A stretch of 42,892 nucleotides of DNA from JBMNOI01 sp050942995 (GCA_050942995.1 JBMNOI010000011.1:1-42892), one strand, 5' to 3'; positions 1 to 8,633 are shown, counted from the first letter of the stretch. The notes: generated from the sequence alone by a model not told the origin. A program made the numbers and translations.

Positions 1-52
1 CGCGCACGAACACCAGAAAGAATATCTGCGCCTGGGCGATGGTCCACGGCAT
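1..52 (-). CDS. fliR: FliR N-terminus (partial, runs off left edge)
   Basis: Only the first 17 codons are in the window. They read MPWTIAQAQIFFLVFVR, a hydrophobic start that fits FliR, the export-gate membrane protein that assembles with FliP and FliQ. The ATG lies 13 bases after the fliQ stop, in the usual fliP-fliQ-fliR order. Identity rests on position as much as on sequence, because too little protein is visible to test any FliR motif. Confidence 0.7.
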   Translation of the reverse strand, partial: MPWTIAQAQIFFLVFVR

Positions 53-65
53 AACAACCTGCCTC

Positions 66-335
66 CTATGCCGCGAAATGAGCGAGGCTGGTAAAGAGCT
101 TTTCCGCAAAGCGCAACATGTTCTGCAACATCCACGAGCCCAAAAGCGCCAGCACCACCACCATGCCCAGCAACTTGGGCACAAAGGTGAGCGTCATCTC
201 GTGAATCTGCGTCAGAGCCTGGAAAAAGCTCACCGCCAGACCGACGATCAGGCTCACCGCCAGAACGGGCGTCGATAGCATAATGGCCAGCGTCATCGCT
301 TCACGGAACAGATCCAGCACATAGCTGATGGTCAT
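66..335 (-). CDS. fliQ: Flagellar export gate protein FliQ
   Basis: This 89-residue protein has two long hydrophobic helices, about residues 14-39 and 50-75, which is the standard size and topology of FliQ. The segment VGLAVSFFQALTQIHEMTL (about residues 32-50) is the conserved FliQ/SctS signature, with the Gln-Ala-x-Thr-Gln-Ile core. FliQ packs around FliP and FliR to form the helical export gate of the flagellar type III secretion system in the MS ring. The gene lies 14 bases downstream of fliP and just upstream of fliR in the same operon. An AGAGGAT ribosome-binding site precedes the ATG. Confidence 0.96.
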   Translation of the reverse strand: MTISYVLDLFREAMTLAIMLSTPVLAVSLIVGLAVSFFQALTQIHEMTLTFVPKLLGMVVVLALLGSWMLQNMLRFAEKLFTSLAHFAA

Positions 336-349
336 GCCCGGTTATCCTC

Positions 350-1105
350 TCAAATAGCGAAACTCTCCACCAGCGACCGCACGATCACATGCCAGCCGTC
401 CACCATCACGAACAACAGGATTTTGAACGGCAACGAGATCATCGATGGCGGCAGCATCATCATGCCCATAGCCATGAGCATGCTCGAGACCACCAGGTCG
501 ATGACGAGAAACGGCACAAACAGCACAAACCCCATCTGAAAGGCCGTGCGTAACTCGCTGATGACGTACGACGGAATGAGCACATGAGTGGGCACATCCG
601 CCGGCGTATCGGGCTGCTCCATATCGGCTAGGTGTACGAACAGCGCCAGATCTTTTTCCCGCGTCTGCCGGAACATGAACTCGCGCATGCTCTGCTCCAC
701 GCGGTTCAGTGCCTCGTACTGGGGAATCTGCTCCTCAAGATAGGGCCGCAACGCGTTCTGGTTGATATCGTTCCATACCGGCGCCATGACGAAAAAGGTC
801 AATATCAGGCTCAGGCCGATGATGACCTGTGTGGGCGGCGTCTGCGGCGTACCCACGGCATTGCGCACGAAAGAGAGCACGATGACGATGCGGGTAAATC
901 CCGTCATCAGCGTGAGAATGGCCGTGGCGAACGATGCCAGCGTCAGGATGACCAGCAATTGAACGGCCGCCCCCCACTCGGGCTCGCTCTCCAGTGGGGC
1001 CATGAATCGCTCGGTGAGCAACGCATCCTCGGCCGTGCAGCCCGTCAACATCAGAGCCAGCAGCGCAAGCAGGATCGAGCCGATCAGGCGACGACGGCTC
1101 CTCAT
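350..1105 (-). CDS. fliP: Flagellar export gate protein FliP
   Basis: This 251-residue protein is the core pentameric subunit of the flagellar export gate. Family signatures are visible: RIVIVLSFVRNAVGTPQTPP, then IIGLSLILTFFVMAPVW, then the C-terminal pair FQMGFVLFVPFLVIDLVVSS and MGMMMLPPSMISLPFKILLF. The start chosen is the ATG that overlaps the fliO stop in an ATGA. The frame stays open upstream, but that would put 24 unlikely residues before the signal peptide. FliP proteins commonly carry a cleavable signal sequence. Here the sequence after RSRRR is a hydrophobic run ending LMLTGC, which also reads as a lipobox with Cys23, so lipidation is possible but unproven. Confidence 0.97.
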   Translation of the reverse strand: MRSRRRLIGSILLALLALMLTGCTAEDALLTERFMAPLESEPEWGAAVQLLVILTLASFATAILTLMTGFTRIVIVLSFVRNAVGTPQTPPTQVIIGLSLILTFFVMAPVWNDINQNALRPYLEEQIPQYEALNRVEQSMREFMFRQTREKDLALFVHLADMEQPDTPADVPTHVLIPSYVISELRTAFQMGFVLFVPFLVIDLVVSSMLMAMGMMMLPPSMISLPFKILLFVMVDGWHVIVRSLVESFAI

Positions 1106-1503
1106 GTGCGGCCTCCATGGTCCGAGAGGCCGCCCGTCTGCTCGGCCAGCCAGCGGCCCGGCCGCGAATCGCGCCATCGGGCCAGCAGAGCCTCTACAGC
1201 CACAGGACGTCCTATCCCAACGGGGACGGGCTCATCCTCCACCACCTCGATCTCGACCTCGGAGAGCATCGAAACGCCCTCTTTATGCGCGGCGATGAGC
1301 AGATGCCGATCGCCCACCTGCACCAGGTGGAGCACCTGGCCGGGGCCAATCCCGCGGCTCTCGATCACCCGCAGATGTCGACGCTGTGTCGCGCCGACGC
1401 CCGCGCCCATCAGCCGCCGCAACAGGTGCATCGCCGGAATAATCAGCGCAATGACCAGCGCCGCGCGCAGCATCACCTGGACCAGATCGGGCTCTCCCGC
1501 CAT
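1102..1503 (-). CDS. fliO: Flagellar biosynthesis protein FliO
   Basis: This 133-residue protein has one N-terminal transmembrane helix (about residues 8-28). It is followed by a small basic cytoplasmic domain with the FliO pattern LRVIESRGIGPGQVLHLVQV and DRHLLIAAHKEGVSML. FliO is a poorly conserved assembly chaperone for the FliP ring. Its place between fliN and fliP, with a 3-base gap after fliN and an ATGA overlap with fliP, is the classic arrangement and supports the call where sequence similarity alone would be modest. Confidence 0.9.
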   Translation of the reverse strand: MAGEPDLVQVMLRAALVIALIIPAMHLLRRLMGAGVGATQRRHLRVIESRGIGPGQVLHLVQVGDRHLLIAAHKEGVSMLSEVEIEVVEDEPVPVGIGRPVAVEALLARWRDSRPGRWLAEQTGGLSDHGGRT

Positions 1504-1506
1504 GAG

Positions 1507-2151
1507 CTATCTGCCCTTTCTCGTCGGCAGATCGACGGATGGATCGTCGTTGTCGCGGCCCACCAGCCGTGTGATGCGCACACCGAACTGCTCATCCACG
1601 ACCACCACTTCCCCCTGAGCGAACAGCACGCCGTTCACCAGAATGTCCACCAGCTCGCCTGCCGAGCGTTCCAGCTCGACCACCGCGCCGGGGCCCATGC
1701 GGAGCACTTCGCGCACCGACATGTGCGTGCGCCCCAGCTCGACGGTGATCTGTAGCGGCACGTCGTACAACATGGCCAACTCGGAGCTTCTCGCAGTTGT
1801 CGCGCTGCCCACCGGCGGCAGAGGCGAGAATTGGACCGGTTGCACCTGCACCGTCTCGCCGTTATTCGGGCGCCGAACGGCACTCTCTCGCTGCAGAGTC
1901 GCAACAGGCGCCTGGGCGCCGGCCGATTCATCCGCCGCATCCGCCTGCGTGGTCAAAAGATCGGCCGGTTCGGCTTCGATCTCGGGCTCGTCCTCATAGG
2001 TCTCATCATAGCCGTCAACGAACGCAGGCCCGGCATCCGGAGCACCCACAGGGCCCGGCTCGAGCTCTTCATCCGGCGTCTCGTCAACACCCTGCGAGAG
2101 GAGCTGCTCCAGTTCGTCATCGCTCAGGATGATGTCATCATCAGGTATCAT
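1507..2151 (-). CDS. fliN: Flagellar switch protein FliN, with long acidic N-terminal extension
   Basis: The C-terminal 80 residues are a SpoA/FliN surface-presentation domain: YDVPLQITVELGRTHMSVRE, then GELVDILVNGVLFAQGEVVV, then EQFGVRITRLV. This forms the bottom of the C ring with FliM. At 214 residues the protein is about twice the length of a minimal FliN. The extra N-terminal 120 residues are acidic and low in complexity. The extreme N-terminus, LSDDELEQLLSQG (residues 9-21), closely resembles the start of FliM in this operon (LSQHEIDALLSQV). It could therefore be a second CheY-P docking motif, as in FliY-type proteins, but no CheC-like phosphatase domain is present. A ribosome-binding site (AAAGGA) precedes the ATG. 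Confidence 0.95.
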   Translation of the reverse strand: MIPDDDIILSDDELEQLLSQGVDETPDEELEPGPVGAPDAGPAFVDGYDETYEDEPEIEAEPADLLTTQADAADESAGAQAPVATLQRESAVRRPNNGETVQVQPVQFSPLPPVGSATTARSSELAMLYDVPLQITVELGRTHMSVREVLRMGPGAVVELERSAGELVDILVNGVLFAQGEVVVVDEQFGVRITRLVGRDNDDPSVDLPTRKGR

Positions 2152-2181
2152 CTCTCTATCCTTTACGCTACGACCCTCGCC

Positions 2182-3174
2182 CTACATTACGGTATCCGTG
2201 ATGTACACGGCCAGTTGCTTGCCCCGGGTACCCGGTCGACATCGAAACTTGGTCACATCGTTCACCGTGACCGGTAGATCATCGTTTACGCTCACATTCA
2301 GGCAAAGCACATCGCCGGGAGAAAGATCGAGCAACTCGCCAAATGTCAGATCGGCGGTGCCCAACAACACCGTCACGGGCACAGGGGCCTGCTCCAGAGT
2401 CAGAGCGGCCGAGCGTCCGTCCTCTTCCACCTCTTGTTCCGGGTGTTGCATCACCAGCAGGTGGGGGCGCAACGCCCCGACGATGGGTTGTAACAGCGTC
2501 AGCGGCAGGACGAACGCCATGGTGCCCGAAACCTCGTTGACCAGCACCTCCAGCAGTACGGCAAAGACGATCTCGTCGCCCAGGGCGCTCTGAATGATCT
2601 CCAGATCCAGCGAGCTGCTCTCCAGTTCCGGCTCGACCTCGGTCACCTTGCTCCATGCCGTGCGCAACCCCCGGTTCATATGGCGAATCACCTCTTCCAT
2701 GAGCGAGCGCTCAATGTCGGTGATCTCGCGCTTTCTCCGGATATACGGACGGCCCAACCCGCCCAGCACCCGGTCGACCAAAATCGCGACCAGATCTGCC
2801 TCGACGATGAGCAACGCCCTGCCGGGAAGCGGCGCCATATGGATCAGGTTGACGATGGCCGAGGAGGCATCACCCACCATGGACGAAAGCGACTGTCCCG
2901 AACTCTGCTCCAGATGGGTAAGGCGCACCTCGACCTCACTGCGCAGCAACACAGAGAGTGACGAGCTACACTGACGGGCAAAGTCTTCATAGACCAGCCG
3001 CAACGTCCGCATCTGCTCTCGCGAAAAACGTGCCGGAGAGCGAAAATCATAACGCGACGCCTCGCCCCGGCGCGCCCCCTGCGGTTCCGACGCAGGGGCA
3101 GACCCCTGCGTCACCTGACTCAGCAGCGCGTCGATCTCGTGTTGGCTCAGGGTGCCTTGGTGTTCTTGAAGCAC
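2182..3174 (-). CDS. fliM: Flagellar motor switch protein FliM
   Basis: This 330-residue protein begins with the CheY-P-binding motif LSQHEIDALLSQV (residues 9-21), followed by a flexible linker. A FliM middle domain comes next (YDFRSPARFSREQMRTLRLV, then ...GRALLIVEADLVAILVDRVL), and a C-terminal SpoA domain ends the protein (VPVTVLLGTADLTFGELLDL and onward). It links FliG, FliN and CheY-P and sets rotation direction in the C ring. The start is GTG, 12 bases after the fliL stop. It encodes MLQEHQGTLSQ and puts the docking motif close to the N-terminus as in other FliM proteins. The length is normal for the family. Confidence 0.97.
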   Translation of the reverse strand: MLQEHQGTLSQHEIDALLSQVTQGSAPASEPQGARRGEASRYDFRSPARFSREQMRTLRLVYEDFARQCSSSLSVLLRSEVEVRLTHLEQSSGQSLSSMVGDASSAIVNLIHMAPLPGRALLIVEADLVAILVDRVLGGLGRPYIRRKREITDIERSLMEEVIRHMNRGLRTAWSKVTEVEPELESSSLDLEIIQSALGDEIVFAVLLEVLVNEVSGTMAFVLPLTLLQPIVGALRPHLLVMQHPEQEVEEDGRSAALTLEQAPVPVTVLLGTADLTFGELLDLSPGDVLCLNVSVNDDLPVTVNDVTKFRCRPGTRGKQLAVYITDTVM

Positions 3175-3186
3175 AGAAACTCTACC

Positions 3187-3774
3187 TTACTGAACGACGA
3201 AATCGGTGAAATAGACCGCCATGACCTGTGCGCCCCCCATCGTCTGGTTCAACAGATTCTGAATCTCGGAGCGCAACTGGTTCTTTCCGTCCAGGCTGTA
3301 GATATCCTCATACGCCTTGCTGGTGAGCAGGCTGGTCAGCATATCGTCGATGAGCGGCTTGCGCTCGTCGATGCTCGCCAGGAACTCGTCCCGCGCAACA
3401 GTCCGTTCCTCGTCGGGAAGCTGGTAGTAGCCCGGCTCTGGGGGAAAGAACTCGACGACGATTCGTACTTTGAGATAACGCCGCCCCACCGGATCCATCA
3501 GGTTGACGATGCGCGGCCCCACGTCGTACATGATCCCCTGCCCCGGTCTCGGGTAAAAGGTGGGCAACCCATCCTGAGCGGTCGTTTTGGTGGGCGCCAC
3601 GCCCTCGGGTTCTTCCTGCAATGCCTGCCCCTGACCGAAAGCGATAACGACCGGCGCATCGGCGAAAAAGGTCACATAGACCCCGACACCGATCATCATC
3701 ACCAGAACGGCCACCAGTACAATGATCAGGATGCTGCTCTTGGGCAACGACATCGCTTTTTCCTTAATCGTCAT
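3187..3774 (-). CDS. fliL: Flagellar basal body-associated protein FliL
   Basis: This is a single-pass membrane protein of 195 residues. A short cytoplasmic N-terminus is followed by a transmembrane helix (SSILIIVLVAVLVMMIGVGV, about residues 13-32) and then an extracytoplasmic stomatin-like domain ending DFVVQ. The segment RRYLKVRIVVEFF and the C-terminal part with a series of acidic and Leu residues (SLLTSKAYEDI) fit FliL. FliL surrounds the MotAB stator and tunes torque. The ATG was preferred over an in-frame GTG nine bases upstream because AGGAG lies eight bases before the ATG and overlaps the GTG. It sits between motB and fliM, as in many bacteria. Confidence 0.92.
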   Translation of the reverse strand: MTIKEKAMSLPKSSILIIVLVAVLVMMIGVGVYVTFFADAPVVIAFGQGQALQEEPEGVAPTKTTAQDGLPTFYPRPGQGIMYDVGPRIVNLMDPVGRRYLKVRIVVEFFPPEPGYYQLPDEERTVARDEFLASIDERKPLIDDMLTSLLTSKAYEDIYSLDGKNQLRSEIQNLLNQTMGGAQVMAVYFTDFVVQ

Positions 3775-3833
3775 CCGGCTCACTCCTGTCGTACAAAATC
3801 ATCCATCGGTGACAGCATCGGGCATGTGCGACA

Positions 3834-4628
3834 TCAGTCAACGTCCGGCGCTGTATCGTGCAGAATAGGATTCTCCAGCTCGGCCAGCTCGGGGAATTTA
3901 TGAACGACGTAATCCTGTTTATTCAGTGGGTAGACGATCACCAGGCTGGCCCGGCGATTACGCCGGCGATTCTCGGGCGTATCGTTCGGGAATATCGGTT
4001 GGTACGGTCCACAGGCGATGGCCGACAGTCGCTCGGGCTCGATGCCCCGCGCCTCCATGTACCGCACGATGCTGATCGCCCGAGCCGCCGACAGCTCCCA
4101 GTTACCGGGATATACGGCGCTCTCTGTCGGGCGATCATCCGTATGGCCCTCCACACGGATCGGGTTGGGCATGTCGGCCAGCACCTCGATGATGCCGTCG
4201 AGCACCTTCTTCCCCTCGGGGAGCAGCTCGGCACCACCCGGCGGAAAGATCAACGACTCTTGCAGGCTGACGATCACCCCTTCCATATGAGTTCGAATGC
4301 TGATATCGCCCTCGACGCCCGCTGCTGAGACGGCGTTACCGAGCTCTGTCGTCACATCCAGCGCATCATACGAGCGCATGGGCATATCTAGCTCGGCGGG
4401 CATCGAGTATTCGGTCACCCACGACCCCGTCTCTTCCAGATCCAGCACCGAAAAGCCTCCTCCGGTGCCAAAGGTGTGACTGAACCGCTCGGCCATGGTG
4501 CGAAATCGCTCGATATCCACCTGCGCCATGGACCAGAGCAGAACAAAGAACACCAGCAACAGGGTGATCATATCCCCGTAGGTCAGCATCCAGCCGCCAC
4601 TATTCGCCGACGGGCGCTTTTTCGCCAC
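3834..4628 (-). CDS. motB: Flagellar stator protein MotB
   Basis: This 264-residue protein has one transmembrane helix at about residues 17-35 with the stator ion-binding aspartate (TYGDMITLLLVFFVLLW, Asp19). It ends in an OmpA-like peptidoglycan-binding domain with the motif VEGHTDD and NWELSAARAISIVRYM. It anchors the MotA channel to the cell wall around the motor. The helix has Gly-Asp-Met and Leu-Leu-Leu-Val rather than the polar residues common in sodium stators, so proton drive is likely but not certain. The gene starts three bases after the motA stop. Confidence 0.96.
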   Translation of the reverse strand: MAKKRPSANSGGWMLTYGDMITLLLVFFVLLWSMAQVDIERFRTMAERFSHTFGTGGGFSVLDLEETGSWVTEYSMPAELDMPMRSYDALDVTTELGNAVSAAGVEGDISIRTHMEGVIVSLQESLIFPPGGAELLPEGKKVLDGIIEVLADMPNPIRVEGHTDDRPTESAVYPGNWELSAARAISIVRYMEARGIEPERLSAIACGPYQPIFPNDTPENRRRNRRASLVIVYPLNKQDYVVHKFPELAELENPILHDTAPDVD

Positions 4629-4631
4629 CGC

Positions 4632-5402
4632 CTACTCCCCCATCTCGCCTGCGCGAGCCTCTGGGGCCAGAAACGCCTCTAGCTTTTCACGAACGATACG
4701 CGGTGACTGGCCGGCCTGAATGCCCAGAATCCCCTCGATCATCAATCGGCGCACGCTATCCTCGGCCTCATCATTGGCCCGCAGCTTGTTGGCCAGAGGG
4801 ATCCACAACACGTTAGAGGCAAAGCACCCCCATAGCGTGGTAAGAAACGCCACCGAAACCGCCGCCGCCAGAACATCGGGGTCGGTCATGTTGCCCAGCG
4901 CATTGACCAATCCCATGACGGTACCGATGAGCCCCATGGCCGGTGAAAAGCTCCCCATTGACTCTAGCATGCTGATACCGGTCTGGTGGCGCTCGCCCAT
5001 CATCTCCAGGTCGGTCTGCAGGATATCGCGTACGGTGGACGAGTCGATGCCATCGATGACGAGCATGAGCCCTTTGCGCAGAAACTCGTCATCCAGGCTC
5101 CGCACACTCTCCTCCAGTGTGAGCAGACCGTCGCGCCGGGCGCGTTGAGCCAGGTTCACCAGCAGGTCAATGGCGTCCTGATAGTTGATGCCGGGCTTTT
5201 TGATGGAGAGAGACACGACCCGGGGCAATCCGAGAACCGCCTTGAGCGGATAGCTAATGAACAGGGTCCCAAAGGTGCCGCCGAACACGATGAGCAGCGA
5301 CCCGGGATCGAACAGCTTTTGTACGACGCCCCCGCCCAGAATAAGCCCTACGACCAGCGAGAACAGCGCGATCACCAATCCGATAATCGTCGATAGTTCC
5401 AT
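4632..5402 (-). CDS. motA: Flagellar stator protein MotA
   Basis: This is a four-helix stator subunit of the MotA/TolQ/ExbB family, 256 residues from the chosen start. Helix 1 begins STIIGLVIALFSLVVGL. The conserved channel helices are visible as GSFSPAMGLIGTVMGLVNAL (with the functional Pro-Ala-Met-Gly) and VAFLTTLWGCFASNVLWIPL. The first in-frame ATG lies 21 bases further upstream without a ribosome-binding site. The ATG giving MELSTIIGL aligns with the family start, although its GAGGGA is unusually close. It is followed by motB after a 3-base gap, and flbD lies upstream in the same direction. Confidence 0.95.
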   Translation of the reverse strand: MELSTIIGLVIALFSLVVGLILGGGVVQKLFDPGSLLIVFGGTFGTLFISYPLKAVLGLPRVVSLSIKKPGINYQDAIDLLVNLAQRARRDGLLTLEESVRSLDDEFLRKGLMLVIDGIDSSTVRDILQTDLEMMGERHQTGISMLESMGSFSPAMGLIGTVMGLVNALGNMTDPDVLAAAVSVAFLTTLWGCFASNVLWIPLANKLRANDEAEDSVRRLMIEGILGIQAGQSPRIVREKLEAFLAPEARAGEMGE

Positions 5403-5474
5403 CTTCCCTCGAACGTGTAGCATGAGATATGGATGAACAGATCGGCGATCTGCCCACCCCGCGTCTCTATCTAG

Positions 5475-5702
5475 CTAGTTCTCCTCATCCTCTGCCCTGT
5501 TCGGCGCCTCGCCCGTCCAACCGGCGTTTACCGACCGTCGGTAGCGCAGCACCGCAGCCACCACCTCCTCCGGCGACTCTTTGACCATCACCCGCTCACC
5601 GCCGGACAGCGAGATGATCGTATCCGGAGTGGCCTCGACAAAGAGGATGAGTTCGGCATTCACATATATCTGGCGACCGTTCAGTGTTGTAACCTGGATC
5701 AT
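5475..5702 (-). CDS. flbD: FlbD family protein
   Basis: This 75-residue protein matches the small FlbD/SwrD family throughout: VTTLNGRQIYVNAELILFVE, then ATPDTIISLSGGERVMVKES, then PEEVVAAVLRYRRSV. SwrD-type proteins increase motor torque and are typically encoded just upstream of motAB, as here. The ATG giving MIQVTTLNG was chosen because it matches the family start; the frame is open for 19 more codons upstream. The C-terminal tail after about residue 60 is acidic and low in complexity. It is the first gene of the leftward operon. Confidence 0.9.
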   Translation of the reverse strand: MIQVTTLNGRQIYVNAELILFVEATPDTIISLSGGERVMVKESPEEVVAAVLRYRRSVNAGWTGEAPNRAEDEEN

Positions 5703-6135
5703 CTCGTTACGACAGGCTCCTTGATATGGCTTGGCGGATCCATGTGTGTTTTGAGGCACAAAGATCAGTATAGCGAAGGCACACCCAGAATGCAGTAAAG
5801 AAGCGATGGTTATGCCGTAAAGCTTGGATAAACCCTCGACATTGCGGTGACAAACTGGTCGGCCGGCATCGACACACCCGAAACCCCCTGGGGGTTTGCA
5901 TTATCTTAACGCAAAGATCACACATCGCTTATAGACCATCGCCGGACGGTGCCGATGGTAAATCCAGATCGTGTCGCGTTTTTCGGATCCAAAGCAGGTC
6001 AGGTCGGTCAAGATCATCAACTGGGAGGGGGAGGGCTGATAATTCGCAGAGCGTTGCGGCCTGACTGATCGGATACAGATGTGGGGCATCCCCGATTGCA
6101 TTGGTCAATTCTCACAAACAATAGGGGGGACTACT
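5703..6135. promoter_or_regulatory. Divergent intergenic region between flbD and the chemoreceptor
   Basis: These 433 bases separate two divergent operons and contain no convincing gene. On the minus strand a -10-like TATACT (positions 5767-5772) lies about 65 bases before the flbD start, but no good -35 is seen. On the plus strand, TAGA at 5932-5935, 15 bases, then GCCGATGG at 5951-5958 resembles the flagellar sigma-28 consensus (TAAA, 15 bases, GCCGATAA), about 180 bases before the receptor start. A short inverted repeat lies at 5881-5897. All promoter calls here are by eye. Confidence 0.35.
5881..5897. repeat. 17-bp inverted repeat in divergent promoter region
   Basis: The sequence is AAACCCCC-T-GGGGGTTT, with perfect 8-base arms about a single central base. 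It lies between the divergent flbD and chemoreceptor operons. The tight centre makes it a poor terminator hairpin, so a protein-binding site is the better guess. No T-run follows on either strand. Confidence 0.4.
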
Positions 6136-8619
6136 GTGGTTACCGCACGGCAAACATTCGCTGATACCAAATCGCACGGACTCGGCTTTGGGCGCTCACT
6201 CAAGGGCAAGTTACTGATTCTATTCCTGGCGCTCTCGGTCATTCCGCTCATCGCCATAGGCGTTATCTCCTTCATTCGGAGCGAGGATGCGCTGAGAGAA
6301 CTTGCCCAAGAGGAAGTAGTCACGGTACGCGACCTGCAACGATGGGCCGTACAGGAATGGGTTGATGAGCGCCTTTCCGAAGTGGGAATGATCGCCGAAT
6401 TGGCCCGTGTCAGTTCTATGAACCGTCAGACCGCCTCAGAGGCCATCAAGCAATATCATGGCTCTCTGGGGATCTATGAGACGATGCTCCTTACCGATAT
6501 GAATGGGGTGAGTGTTGCATCGCATAACGATGCCGAGTACCAACTCGCCGACCGACCTTACATGCAGCAGGCGCTGCGCGGTGAGGCCGTCGTTTCAGAT
6601 CCGATTATCTCTCGTGATACGGGCAACGTCATCATCTCTGTCGCATACCCGGTCGTATCCGAGGGGCGTCAGGTAGGCGTGATGGTTGCCACTCTGCCGA
6701 CGAACGCCTTTGTCGAAATCATGCAACTGGGCTGGTCGGGAGAGACCGGCGATGCCTATCTGATGAACAATGAGGGCTATGTATTCACTCCACCTCGATT
6801 CACAGATGACATGAGGCGTCTGGGTATCATCAACGAGCGCGCCGAACTGGAGCTCAAGGTCGATACTCATGGCGTGCGCGAAGCACTGGCCGGGCGTGAG
6901 GGCGTCGATTTCTACACCAACTATGCGGATGCCCGCGTGGTGGGCGCCTACGCCCCGGTGCCGGTTCCGGGCACACAATGGGTGATGGTCATCGGCATGC
7001 AAGAGGCCGAGGCCTTTGCCGCCGTTACTGAACTGCGCAATATCATCCTCCTCATCGGTCTCGTCGCCGCCGCCGTCGTCGCCTTTGTCGCCTTTGTCGT
7101 CGCCCGCTCTGTCGCCAACCCCGTCATCGCCGTCACCGCCGTGGCCCGTGGCCTGGCCCTGGGCGATATCGACCAGACCGTCGAGGTGCGCGCCAATGAC
7201 GAGATCGGCCAGCTCGGCGACGCCTTTCGCCAGATGATCGCCTATCAGCGCGAGATGGCCCATGCCGCCGACCGCATCGCCGCCGGCGACCTCACCGCCG
7301 ACGTCACGCCTCAATCTGAGCGCGACGCTCTCGGCCACAGCTTTGTCCAGATGATCGCCAACCTGCGCCGCTCCATCGGCCGCGTCCGTTCCAATGCACT
7401 GAACCTCGCATCGGCCAGCGAGCAGATCAGCGCCTCCGCCGACCAGTCGGCTCAGGCCTCTCAGCAGGTAGCCGCCACCATCCAGCAGGTCGCCCAGGGC
7501 ACCTCGCAACAGACCGAGGCCGTCACCCAGGCCACCTTCCAGACCGAGCAGATGGCCGCCGCCGTCGACGGGATCGCCAAGGGCGCTCAGGAACAGGCCC
7601 GCGCCGTCGACGGCGCCTCCCGCGTCGTCGAGCAGATGGCCGCCGTCATCGCCCAGGTCGCCGGCAATGCCCAGTCCAGCGCCGACGCCTCCGATGAGGC
7701 CGCTCGCGCCGCCGAGGGTGGCGCCGAAACCGTAAACGCCACCGTCGAGGTCATGTCCACCATCCGCACTCGCGTCACCGACGTCGGCGAAAAGGTTCGC
7801 CAGATGGAGGATCAGTCGGCACAGATCGGCGCCATCGTCGAGACCATCGACGACATCGCCGAGCAGACCAACCTGCTGGCCCTCAATGCCGCCATCGAGG
7901 CCGCCCGCGCCGGCGAGCAGGGCCGCGGATTTGCCGTCGTCGCCGACGAGGTGCGCAAGCTCGCCGAGCGTTCCGGCCAGGCGACCAAAGAGATCGCGGG
8001 GTTGATCCAGACGGTGCAGACCAACATCGCCGATGCCGTTCAGGCCATGGAGGCCAGTCTGGAGCAGGTCGAGTCCGGCTCTGTTCGGGCCAACGAGGCC
8101 GGCGAAGCCCTGAAGCAGATCCTCGCCGCCTCTCAGGTTGCCAACCGTCAGGTCATCGAGATCGCCGCCGCCGCCGAGCGCATGAGCGCCTCCAGCGATG
8201 AACTCGCGTCGGCCATGGAGAGCGTCTCCGCCATCGTCGAGGAGAACACCGCCTCCGCCGAGGAAAGCGCCGCCTCGACCGGTGAGATCACCTCCGCCAT
8301 GGAGAACATTGCCTCCATCAGCGAAGAGAACTCGACCTCTGCCGAAGAGGTCAGCGCCATGACCGAGGAGATGAGCGCCCAGGCCGAGGAGGTCACCGCC
8401 GCCGCACAGAGCCTGGCCGAGATGGCCGCCCAACTGCAAGAGGTCGTCAGCGGCTTTGTCCTGCCCGATATCGAGGAGGAGGGCGACGCCTTGCGGCCCC
8501 AAGCCCGAGCGTCCACCTTCACCGGGCGCATCAGCGACCGGCCCACCGTCGAGCTTGCGCATGCAGACGATCGGCGCACATCGGTCCCCGTCGTCGGCAA
8601 CGGCAACGGCCGCGCGTAA
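6136..8619 (+). CDS. Methyl-accepting chemotaxis protein (Cache-HAMP-MA)
   Basis: This is a transmembrane chemoreceptor of 827 residues. Helix 1 spans about residues 25-47 and helix 2 about 301-325. The extracellular part between them has the look of a double Cache sensor (DRPYMQQALRGEAVVSDPII, and later QWVMVIGMQE). A HAMP linker with two successive repeats follows, then a long MA coiled coil. The hairpin tip that binds CheA/CheW is intact (NLLALNAAIEAARAGEQGRG, about residues 579-598). The GTG start was chosen because GGGGGG lies six bases upstream; the frame opens 19 codons earlier. Codon use changes sharply near 7030, after which almost every codon ends in C. The ligand cannot be told from the sequence. 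Confidence 0.95.
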   Translation: MVTARQTFADTKSHGLGFGRSLKGKLLILFLALSVIPLIAIGVISFIRSEDALRELAQEEVVTVRDLQRWAVQEWVDERLSEVGMIAELARVSSMNRQTASEAIKQYHGSLGIYETMLLTDMNGVSVASHNDAEYQLADRPYMQQALRGEAVVSDPIISRDTGNVIISVAYPVVSEGRQVGVMVATLPTNAFVEIMQLGWSGETGDAYLMNNEGYVFTPPRFTDDMRRLGIINERAELELKVDTHGVREALAGREGVDFYTNYADARVVGAYAPVPVPGTQWVMVIGMQEAEAFAAVTELRNIILLIGLVAAAVVAFVAFVVARSVANPVIAVTAVARGLALGDIDQTVEVRANDEIGQLGDAFRQMIAYQREMAHAADRIAAGDLTADVTPQSERDALGHSFVQMIANLRRSIGRVRSNALNLASASEQISASADQSAQASQQVAATIQQVAQGTSQQTEAVTQATFQTEQMAAAVDGIAKGAQEQARAVDGASRVVEQMAAVIAQVAGNAQSSADASDEAARAAEGGAETVNATVEVMSTIRTRVTDVGEKVRQMEDQSAQIGAIVETIDDIAEQTNLLALNAAIEAARAGEQGRGFAVVADEVRKLAERSGQATKEIAGLIQTVQTNIADAVQAMEASLEQVESGSVRANEAGEALKQILAASQVANRQVIEIAAAAERMSASSDELASAMESVSAIVEENTASAEESAASTGEITSAMENIASISEENSTSAEEVSAMTEEMSAQAEEVTAAAQSLAEMAAQLQEVVSGFVLPDIEEEGDALRPQARASTFTGRISDRPTVELAHADDRRTSVPVVGNGNGRA

Positions 8620-8633
8620 TCCCGTTAAAGCAC

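Noticed and set aside
6595..8562. 655-codon open frame on the minus strand opposite the chemoreceptor
   Set aside because: The plus strand encodes a clear receptor. The antisense frame is open only because C-ending codons on the plus strand avoid stops on the other; its product is Gly/Leu/Asp repetitive.
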